NCBI GenBank assembly: GCA_034436035.1
Contig: DAOTVW010000223.1
Coordinates: 1-6,102, forward strand
Length of the DNA: 6,102 nucleotides
Direction of reading: 5' to 3'
Origin: UBA4823 sp034436035
Lineage (GTDB): Bacteria > Chloroflexota > Anaerolineae > Anaerolineales > UBA4823
Under the pieces are notes generated by a model. The model was given only the letters and a program-made list of their open reading frames with translations. It was not told the origin of the DNA and made no database searches. The position numbers and the translations under genes are program-made. Position 1 is the stretch's first letter. Each line of letters begins with the position of its first letter. Below are positions 1 to 5,305 of the stretch, one piece after another.

Positions 1-47
1 TTTCTAATGCGTTTGCGTCATTGGTAAAGGAAGTACTTTCTGTAATT

Positions 48-3000
48 CTACTTTTTTAGGATGATTGGTAAGTAGATGATGGATTGTGGTTTGTTGAGGT
101 TCCAGGCGCCAACACCAACCCAATTACCTGCAGTGTCATATATTTTCGCATAGAAAGCGATGCCGATTTGGTTTGGTAATTGATTCAAATCGATCAAATA
201 GTTCCATCCATCGCTACCATCCCAATCTTCACCAATATATTTCCAGGTATCATTTATCCAGTTGGATGAATGCCAGTAGAACTGAACGTGGCTGATGATA
301 CCGGAATTGTCCACTCCTGCGACGCTGAGAGCATAAATGCGTCCGGATAGGATATCCCCGTTCTTTGGTTGGACGAAAGCGCCTAATGGATCAGATGTAT
401 CATTGAACAGGGATAATGTATAGGCAAGCGGCGGATTGCCGGATTCGGGATGGTCAAATGCTTTCACTTTTATGTAGTATGTTCCAGAGCGTTTTACCCA
501 ATAATACAGTTCAGAATCGGTTAATTGAGCTTGTACTCTATCATCATTTTCCGCTAAAACAGATTTTCCGTCTGAGTCAAGCAGATAAATATAGGGGTCT
601 AAGATAGCATTCGGATTAGACCTGTCAGCTTTAACCAGGATACCAATATGATCTCCGGCGTTGGCGTTGAATTGATAAAAATCGAGATCGCCGGTTGGGC
701 AAATTTTAGATTGGATAGTAGTATTCAAATTAATATTTTTGGCTTGGTTGATGGAATCATTCGGTTCAAAGGGGTCATTACAAGCGACGGTTGGCATTGC
801 GGCAATGCTTACATCATCTATGTACCACCCTTTGAACTTGTTGTTGTATTTATCTAAGGTATTGAAATAAAATCGAATCTGAATGGTTTTCCCGGCATAA
901 CTTTGTAGGGATATTGGTGGGCTTTGCAGCCAGGCATTCATTGGATCATCATGGAATTGATATATATTTTCGAAATCGCCGCCATTGACGGAAATTTGCA
1001 CCCAACGCTGATCCCAGTGGATGTTGGGGCTTTCGGTTTGATATTGATACCAAAAACGCAAAGCATAATTGGAGCCGGAGGGGATCGCAATCGGCGGGGA
1101 GGTTAAGTAGCCAAGATTAGGCTGAGTGGTGTCATACCCATCTTCTGGCTTGACATTGGTGTCATATTTCCAACTCGTCTTACCGCCACTGGTGTGATTT
1201 AGTTCATAGGTTAAATCAAAGAAGGGAGAAGCGAACCAGCCATTCGTTGATTCAAATCCCTCGTTTATTGGGGGCGTAATGGTCTGGCTGGTTGGTGAGG
1301 AGCCAGTGATGGTGAAGGTAAAGGTGGTAGACCAAAGGCTCTCACTAACCGCATTACGAGCTTTCACTTGCCAGGAATAACTTCCATTAGGAAGCGAACC
1401 GATTTGCCAATACGGGGTGCTTAACCAATTTGAAGTCGTTGTCGTTCCGCCACTTTTGGTGAGTTTTACTTGAAATTCCAAACCATTTCCAAGGTTGTCC
1501 CAATATAAGGTTATAGAGCTGTTTGGCGGCAGACTGGCATAATTGAGCGGTGAAACCGGTAAGGGGGCGGTAGGAGTGCTTGTACGGTTTGAGACAATAA
1601 TCGAGGAAATTGTTTTTGCACCAATCCAATTGTCAGAAAGATTTGCATCCGAATTGACGATTGTTTCACCTCGACCACGATAATTGCTGTTAAAAAATAG
1701 GGTTGCGGAGGCGGATGAACCAACCTGAATAGATGCAATGTCATTGTCTTTGACATTTCCAAAGCTGCTATAGGTATAGCTGCCATTCGATAAAACGCTG
1801 CAATTACCTTGATAATCTGGTTCGGAAAAAATGGCGATTTGATTAGCAGCTGGAACACAGGCGGGTGGCGGACTGGGGCAAGCGGCTTTTTTGATAAAAT
1901 GCTTCAATCCAGTCAAAGGAGCGGATGAATTACCCGCTTTGTCGTAAATTTGAAGAGCCACAGATAGTGGTCCGTCCGGGGCATTGTCAGCACAAAGGTC
2001 ATAGTCCAGGGAAAAATTACTGCTGGTAAATGAATTGCCGATTTCCTGCCAGTTGCCATTGGTATTGATCATAAACCGGGCAGATGCGATACCGGTCTTG
2101 TTATCCATTGCCCAGCCGGTCAGATGGAGGATCGGGTTGGTGATTAGTTCTCCAAGTTTTGGTGAGGTTATATCCCCAGTGGGCGGAGTCGAATCGTTGA
2201 GGAAATAATTGGCAGAGGTATAGGTGTTGCTGAATTGCTCACAGACATCGTGATAGGTAGCGTCGTTGCGACAATATGGTTTATCGGCGAGGATACGTGG
2301 ACGGCCGCCATTAATTCCAACATCTTCGAAAGTGATATCTACCGAAGTTCCCCAGTAAGAAGCAGGATTGGTATGCACCATGAAGTGCAGGTGGTGCGCG
2401 GTGCTGGCACCAGTATCATCCGCAATTCCAATAAGTTGACCACGTTCCACCCTGCTGCCTGGATTATGTAAGGCGGCGGGAATGCTGTTTTTTGCCAAAT
2501 GAAGGTACAGTTGATAAGTGGTTGGATTGGTGGATGGATCTTGTAAAACAATCCAGTTTGAGCAAGTGGTAGAACCATTATCACAGCTATCCTTTGCCAT
2601 CCAGACCACCCCAGATTTGGCAGCATAAATGTTCCACATTTGTGCTACTCCGGGAGTGGCAAAATCAAACGCGTAGTGGGCAGTTAAACTTGGGGTATAT
2701 TTATCATGTTGGACACTTTGGGTTAATGCCATAATTTGTCCTGGCGCCCAAGGCAAACGGTAGCCGCTGAATGTGCCTAAAGCTGCGGGGGCTTTGATTT
2801 CAGCATATTGCTTTAACAAAACGGTTCTCTCATCCTCGGTAAGGATATCACTGGGGATTTGAAGTAAATTGGTGAACCAATCGCTATCTCCAGGCAGGGC
2901 GGCATTCCATTGGTTATCGGATATTTGCACCACAGCTAAACCTGGCTCGGTGGGAATGGGTTGGTTGGTGAGAGGATCGAGGGGAATTAACCAGGCAACA

Positions 3001-3248
3001 GCTTTATCTTGCGTCGGGGCGATGCGAATATCTTCTACCTGGGTAGGGAACATTTCATAGATGGGATTGATCGTTTTTGCAGTGGTGATCGCATTATAGA
3101 TCGCACTGCGAATTTGATCTTCCAAGGGGTTGGATGGAGTTGGGGTTGGAGGAGTGGGAGTGGCGGCGCTGGTCTTTATTACTTGAAGAGAAAAAATCCC
3201 AATGATCAACAAAAAAGTTAGGAAGGTTAATGCACGATGTTTGTTCAT
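48..3248 (-). CDS. Secreted multidomain M23 family (LytM-type) metallopeptidase
   Basis: This 1066-residue protein is probably an exported zinc endopeptidase acting on peptidoglycan cross-links or other peptides. Residues 1-29 are a signal peptide (basic start, hydrophobic core, likely cleavage after Ala28-Ala29), followed by a Thr/Pro-rich linker at 30-41. The M23 domain spans about 165-315. It has the H191-x3-D195 zinc motif, H250 in a Tyr-Leu-His-Leu context, and the H286-Leu-H288 motif, so all expected ligands and catalytic histidines are present. After it come an Ig-like domain (about 353-453), a beta/gamma-crystallin-like domain (469-555), a fibronectin-III-like domain (559-648), a MAM/jelly-roll-like domain (660-817, ending Trp-Tyr-Ile-Asp-Asp-Val), a PPC-like domain (823-947, starting Asn-Asp-Pro-Phe-Glu-Pro-Asn-Asp) and a last Ig-like domain (951-1053). 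The C-terminus is IYLPIILKK. There is no clear Shine-Dalgarno; the ATG was chosen because the signal peptide follows directly. The enzyme class is firm from the motifs; the substrate and the accessory domain boundaries are inferred. Confidence 0.93.
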   Translation of the reverse strand: MNKHRALTFLTFLLIIGIFSLQVIKTSAATPTPPTPTPSNPLEDQIRSAIYNAITTAKTINPIYEMFPTQVEDIRIAPTQDKAVAWLIPLDPLTNQPIPTEPGLAVVQISDNQWNAALPGDSDWFTNLLQIPSDILTEDERTVLLKQYAEIKAPAALGTFSGYRLPWAPGQIMALTQSVQHDKYTPSLTAHYAFDFATPGVAQMWNIYAAKSGVVWMAKDSCDNGSTTCSNWIVLQDPSTNPTTYQLYLHLAKNSIPAALHNPGSRVERGQLIGIADDTGASTAHHLHFMVHTNPASYWGTSVDITFEDVGINGGRPRILADKPYCRNDATYHDVCEQFSNTYTSANYFLNDSTPPTGDITSPKLGELITNPILHLTGWAMDNKTGIASARFMINTNGNWQEIGNSFTSSNFSLDYDLCADNAPDGPLSVALQIYDKAGNSSAPLTGLKHFIKKAACPSPPPACVPAANQIAIFSEPDYQGNCSVLSNGSYTYSSFGNVKDNDIASIQVGSSASATLFFNSNYRGRGETIVNSDANLSDNWIGAKTISSIIVSNRTSTPTAPLPVSPLNYASLPPNSSITLYWDNLGNGLEFQVKLTKSGGTTTTSNWLSTPYWQIGSLPNGSYSWQVKARNAVSESLWSTTFTFTITGSSPTSQTITPPINEGFESTNGWFASPFFDLTYELNHTSGGKTSWKYDTNVKPEDGYDTTQPNLGYLTSPPIAIPSGSNYALRFWYQYQTESPNIHWDQRWVQISVNGGDFENIYQFHDDPMNAWLQSPPISLQSYAGKTIQIRFYFNTLDKYNNKFKGWYIDDVSIAAMPTVACNDPFEPNDSINQAKNINLNTTIQSKICPTGDLDFYQFNANAGDHIGILVKADRSNPNAILDPYIYLLDSDGKSVLAENDDRVQAQLTDSELYYWVKRSGTYYIKVKAFDHPESGNPPLAYTLSLFNDTSDPLGAFVQPKNGDILSGRIYALSVAGVDNSGIISHVQFYWHSSNWINDTWKYIGEDWDGSDGWNYLIDLNQLPNQIGIAFYAKIYDTAGNWVGVGAWNLNKPQSIIYLPIILKK

Positions 3249-3313
3249 GATGGAGAAAGAAATATGCGTATTTTTGTTATCGAAACTAAATCAGAGATAA
3301 TTTGTTCACATCA

Positions 3314-3343
3314 AGTATAATCAAACTTATGAATAGGTGCCAA
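3314..3343 (-). promoter_or_regulatory. Candidate sigma-70-type promoter for the M23 peptidase gene
   Basis: Read on the minus strand, TTGGCA (plus positions 3343-3338, five of six matches to TTGACA) is followed after 18 bases by TATACT (3319-3314, five of six matches to TATAAT). Transcription would begin near 3307, giving a leader of about 59 bases before the ATG at 3248. The -35 lies inside the beginning of the divergent gene. This is a motif match by eye only. Confidence 0.42.
3316..3321 (+). promoter_or_regulatory. Perfect TATAAT -10-like hexamer just upstream of the membrane FN3 gene
   Basis: A TATAAT hexamer ends seven bases before the ATG at 3329. I find no convincing -35 at 16-18 bases upstream (the sequence there is near AGAGAT) and no TG extension. 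If used, the transcript would begin at or next to the ATG, giving a leaderless mRNA. It overlaps the opposing TATACT of the minus-strand promoter by four bases. Confidence 0.3.
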
Positions 3344-3781
3344 AACTCCTGGAGTATTCTCAGCGCATTGATTGTTGTCGTGGGTGTAGCCATTTTATTC
3401 TATGGTTTATTCCTATTTACTCATCCATATGTCTTAATTCAATGGACGACGGCAACCGAATTCGATACTGCTGGTTTCAACCTGTATCGCAAAGAGATCC
3501 CGGATGGTATCAATCAGATGGTCAATCCAACTTTGATACCAGCCGCAGGAGCATCTTTACAAGGCAGTAGCTATCAATATAAAGATGCAAGAATCGTGCC
3601 GGGAAAAACTTATCAATATCAGCTCGAGGATATTGATTTGAATGGTCAATCAACCCTCCACGATCCCATAACGGTTAAGGCAGACCGTAGTGGTTCGTTG
3701 GAGAGCTTGACCGGGCTAGTGTTGATTGGGTTTGGAATCTTGTTGATGCGGAATAAACCGCACCAACCACGGGGAGAATGA
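3329..3781 (+). CDS. Small membrane-anchored protein with one fibronectin-III-like module
   Basis: The 150-residue product has a hydrophobic N-terminal segment (about 8-30), an exposed central module (about 36-117) and a second hydrophobic segment (about 125-140) followed by a basic tail (Arg-Asn-Lys). The central part reads as a fibronectin-III-like beta sandwich: it opens with Ile-Gln-Trp-Thr-Thr-Ala-Thr-Glu, runs on through Gly-Phe-Asn-Leu-Tyr-Arg, and later has Lys-Thr-Tyr-Gln-Tyr-Gln-Leu-Glu-Asp-Ile-Asp. Modules of this style are common in exported proteins of environmental bacteria and usually serve as binding or spacer units. I cannot assign a function. The ATG at 3329 was preferred; an in-frame TTG at 3302 would add nine residues and has a weak AGAG five bases upstream. 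The next gene begins nine bases after the stop, so the two are probably co-transcribed. Both ends may be membrane-inserted, or the first may be an uncleaved signal anchor. Confidence 0.8.
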   Translation: MNRCQNSWSILSALIVVVGVAILFYGLFLFTHPYVLIQWTTATEFDTAGFNLYRKEIPDGINQMVNPTLIPAAGASLQGSSYQYKDARIVPGKTYQYQLEDIDLNGQSTLHDPITVKADRSGSLESLTGLVLIGFGILLMRNKPHQPRGE

Positions 3782-3790
3782 CTTTCGAAA

Positions 3791-4573
3791 ATGGAATATG
3801 GTTTTAATCTCGCTGTGGGACAACACACTCTGGGAGTAAAATGTGATAACTCTGCCTTATATCATCAATTTATTCAATTTTATGATGGATTTATTGTAAA
3901 TAGAGCTGCAGATTTTTCTGTTGAAATCGAGGTGAGACCCGGAAACGAGTTGCGCATCGGAGAGGTGATCTTTGATGGCGACATCATTCTCCTCACCGCA
4001 AAAGGTTATGAGGGAAGGATCGAATTGTCGAATTATTCAGGGAAACTCAGCCTCTCTGTTGCGGATCCATTCATTGGAGCGGATTATTTTCTGCGTGTAG
4101 CTGCAGCCACTCTTGCATTTCAGCACGGAGGATTAATGGTGCATGCTGCCGGTATTGCCCGTGAACAAGCCGCATATTTGTTCGTAGGAAAGTCGGGGAT
4201 TGGAAAGACAACCGTTGCGCGTAACTCACCAACGGGTTCGGTTCTCAATGACGATCTGCTTTTTTTGCAACCTCAAGAAAATTACTGGTTGGTTTTTTCG
4301 GCGCCTTTTTACAACCAGACACAAGTGAAACCAACACCTAACCAAGCTATGTTAAAGGGCATTTATTTTCTTGTGCAGGATAAAAAGGTTTATTTAGAAG
4401 AAATCAACCAGACCAGTGCGGTTGCAGAGCTCCTGGCAAATGTGCCAGTGCTATCACAGAACTCACAAATGTTGAGTGAGATATTTTCGCGTTGTAATCG
4501 GATCGTCAACGCGGTTCATCCTTATCGTTTGCATTTCCTGCCCGATGATTCATTTTGGAAAGTCGTTCCATAA
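3791..4573 (+). CDS. HprK-like P-loop protein (putative serine kinase, HPr kinase C-terminal-domain type)
   Basis: This 260-residue protein has a clear Walker A motif, Gly-Lys-Ser-Gly-Ile-Gly-Lys-Thr (133-140), preceded by His-Ala-Ala-Gly (118-121) and followed by Val-Leu-Asn-Asp-Asp (151-155), where an acidic Walker B-like site is expected. The order His-Ala-Ala-Gly, P-loop, Asn-Asp-Asp, and the ending Leu-His-Phe-Leu-Pro-Asp-Asp-Ser-Phe-Trp are what I recognise in stand-alone HprK-like proteins, some of which sit in peptide-modification clusters. It is shorter than true HPr kinase/phosphorylase (about 310 residues), and I see no HPr gene or phosphotransferase gene nearby, so carbon-catabolite control is unlikely. 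No transmembrane segment or signal peptide is seen, so it should be cytoplasmic. The ATG at 3791 is the first possible start after an in-frame stop at 3779. GGGGAG at 3771-3776 is a Shine-Dalgarno candidate but lies 14 bases away. P-loop assignment is firm; kinase activity and target are inferred. Confidence 0.82.
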   Translation: MEYGFNLAVGQHTLGVKCDNSALYHQFIQFYDGFIVNRAADFSVEIEVRPGNELRIGEVIFDGDIILLTAKGYEGRIELSNYSGKLSLSVADPFIGADYFLRVAAATLAFQHGGLMVHAAGIAREQAAYLFVGKSGIGKTTVARNSPTGSVLNDDLLFLQPQENYWLVFSAPFYNQTQVKPTPNQAMLKGIYFLVQDKKVYLEEINQTSAVAELLANVPVLSQNSQMLSEIFSRCNRIVNAVHPYRLHFLPDDSFWKVVP

Positions 4574-4678
4574 ATATTACTCTAGTACTATTCCAATTTA
4601 GAGGAAAATCCAATACAATTAAAGTTGAAATAAAGTGTTCGTTAGTGCGTTTATTATTGTAGAAATGAATGAATTTTT

Positions 4679-4687
4679 TGCTATAAT
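4679..4687 (+). promoter_or_regulatory. Extended -10 promoter-like site (TGCTATAAT)
   Basis: TG, one base, then a perfect TATAAT is the extended -10 form, which can work without a good -35. The best upstream partner is TTGTAG at 4657-4662 with a long 19-base spacer, matching TTGACA at only three positions. Transcription would start near 4694 and run through the hairpin, the coding remnant and then the repeat array. No intact gene lies directly downstream, so it may be the leftover promoter of a broken gene or may drive a short RNA. Confidence 0.35.
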
Positions 4688-4711
4688 GGAGTAATTGCAT
4701 CAAGAATATAA

Positions 4712-4742
4712 GTAATAAAGAGACCTACACAGCCTTTATTGC
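4712..4742 (+). other. Small stem-loop, 9-bp AT-rich stem
   Basis: GTAATAAAG (4712-4720) pairs with CTTTATTGC (4734-4742), with one T-G wobble and a 13-base loop. It starts about 18 bases after the expected transcription start of the extended -10 site. It has no T-run after it, so it is not a normal intrinsic terminator. It may be chance in AT-rich DNA. Confidence 0.25.
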
Positions 4743-4804
4743 AGGAGTGATATCAGGAAACAACGATCGTGGTGAGCTTTTGAAGCAGTATCCCGAATAG
4801 CGAC

Positions 4805-4833
4805 TGTTCTGGCGAGAGGAGCAAAGCCATCTC
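4805..4833 (+). repeat. Degenerate B-type repeat element upstream of the array
   Basis: This 29-base stretch (beginning TGTTCTGGCGAG, ending AGCCATCTC) aligns without gaps to the 29-base B element of the array (beginning TGTCACTGCGAG, ending AGCAGTCTC). It starts 92 bases before B1, against 93 between the others, and is separated from the first A element by 12 instead of 13 bases. It looks like the oldest, decayed member, extending the array to about four periods. Confidence 0.6.
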
Positions 4834-4845
4834 CCTACCGGATTG

Positions 4846-5165
4846 GAGATTGCTTCGGTCGCAGCGAGCGCTCCCTCGCAATGACAGTTAGGAAATTGTC
4901 ACTGCGAGCACAGCGAAGCAGTCTCACTCACAAACGTAGAGATTGCTTCGGTCGCGACGGGCGCTCCCTCGCAATGACAGTTTGGAAATTGTCACTGCGA
5001 GCGCAGCGAAGCAGTCTCACTCACAAACATGGAGATAGCTTCGGTCACAGCGAGCGCTCTTTCGCAATGACAGTTTAGAAATTGTCACTGCGAGCGCAGC
5101 GAAGCAGTCTCACTCACAAACGTGAAGATAGCTTCGGTCACAGCGAGCGCTCCCTCGCAATGACA
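4846..5165. repeat. Tandem array of a 93-bp unit made of two inverted elements (A and B)
   Basis: The period is exactly 93 bases, with about 3.4 copies. Each unit holds element A (41 bases, starting GAGATTGCTTCGGTC or GAGATAGC, ending CTCGCAATGACA), a 10-base spacer, element B (29 bases, TGTCACTGCGAG to AGCAGTCTC) and a 13-base spacer (ACTCACAAAC plus three bases). A copies: 4846-4886, 4939-4979, 5032-5072, 5125-5165. B copies: 4897-4925, 4990-5018, 5083-5111. The ends of B are nearly the reverse complement of the ends of A, so A and B are a long and a short form of one repeat in opposite orientation and can fold into strong hairpins. A1 and A2 share ATTGC while A3 and A4 share ATAGC and CACAGC, which suggests stepwise duplication. 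From memory, GTCATTGCGAG...GAAGCAATCTC repeats are scattered through many bacterial genomes, Chloroflexota included; I have not checked this. Confidence 0.95.
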
Positions 5166-5305
5166 GCTGGTGGATGAATTGATAGCGCAACCAGATCCTT
5201 CCTAAAGCCAATCAACGAGAGATTGGGTTATACCGCCAACAGACGGCATTGGAAGAGGAAAAAACATTGTATAAAATTTTTTATTCGTAGATTGAGAGAA
5301 ACGTT
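5166..5305. other. Intergenic stretch between repeat array and C25-like gene
   Basis: It holds a short inverted repeat (CCAATC at 5208-5213 and GATTGG at 5221-5226, 7-base loop) with no T-run after it, the right-hand part of the possible coding remnant, and the promoter-like site near 5249-5275. No intact gene is seen. Confidence 0.5.
5249..5275 (+). promoter_or_regulatory. Weak promoter candidate for the C25-like gene
   Basis: TTGGAA (5249-5254, four of six matches) is followed by TATAAA (5270-5275, five of six) with a short 15-base spacer. A start near 5282 would give a leader of about 24 bases containing the GAGAG Shine-Dalgarno candidate at 5294-5298. The short spacer lowers confidence. 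Confidence 0.3.

Larger units (their letters stand above)
4574..4804. other. AT-rich intergenic stretch after the HprK-like gene, no intact gene
   Basis: No open frame with a credible start, no RNA gene and no strong terminator is visible. Two weak AT-rich inverted repeats (CTCTA/TAGAG at 4580-4584/4599-4603, and AATAAA/TTTATT at 4629-4634/4650-4655) lack the GC stem and T-run of an intrinsic terminator. The right half holds the extended -10 site, the 4712-4742 hairpin and the possible coding remnant listed separately. Confidence 0.6.
4693..5290 (+). pseudogene. Possible broken gene interrupted by the repeat array
   Basis: Protein-like reading occurs on both sides of the array. On the left, the frame from 4693 to 4797 reads in part Lys-Glu-Thr-Tyr-Thr-Ala-Phe-Ile-Ala-Gly and ends Leu-Leu-Lys-Gln-Tyr-Pro-Glu before TAG at 4798. 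On the right, the same frame resumes after the array at 5167 with Leu-Val-Asp-Glu-Leu-Ile-Ala-Gln-Pro-Asp, stopping at 5203. A second frame (5186-5290) then reads Arg-Glu-Ile-Gly-Leu-Tyr-Arg-Gln-Gln-Thr-Ala-Leu-Glu-Glu-Glu-Lys before TAG at 5288. Joined, Gln-Tyr-Pro-Glu plus Leu-Val-Asp-Glu-Leu would make a natural amphipathic helix, similar in feel to N-terminal helices of some TPR or CHAT-domain proteins. There is no start codon in a good context, and the fragments are short, so this may be chance reading in non-coding DNA. Confidence 0.22.

Noticed and set aside
1..47. Hairpin near 6-22 (AATGCG against CGTCATT, with one bulged base) as a terminator for the M23 gene
   Set aside because: The stem is short, bulged and AT-rich, and no T-run follows it on the minus strand. 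The window ends too soon to see a terminator.
1387..1858. Open frames of 80 and 115 codons on the minus strand inside the M23 gene, and plus-strand frames across it
   Set aside because: They overlap a long gene with clear domain structure, show no recognisable protein features, and are shadows of its coding frame.
4580..4655. Inverted repeats CTCTA/TAGAG and AATAAA/TTTATT as a terminator for the HprK-like gene
   Set aside because: Stems are only 5-6 bases, loops are long and no T-run follows.
4881..5078. A 65-codon open frame on the plus strand with internal repetition (Leu-Ser-Leu-Arg-Ala-Gln-Arg-Ser-Ser)
   Set aside because: It lies wholly within the 93-bp array. Because 93 is 31 codons, the repeat stays open in this frame by chance. 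No ribosome-binding site is seen, and this peptide pattern is a typical false gene from this repeat family.
4846..5165. CRISPR array
   Set aside because: The spacers between elements (10 and 13 bases) are short and nearly identical from unit to unit, the elements alternate in orientation, and there are no cas genes. It is a tandem repeat, not a CRISPR array.
4797..5187. ATAGCG at 4797-4802 and again at 5182-5187 as a target-site duplication around the array
   Set aside because: Six matching bases in loosely chosen flanks can easily arise by chance, and the second copy is 16 bases beyond the last clear repeat element.
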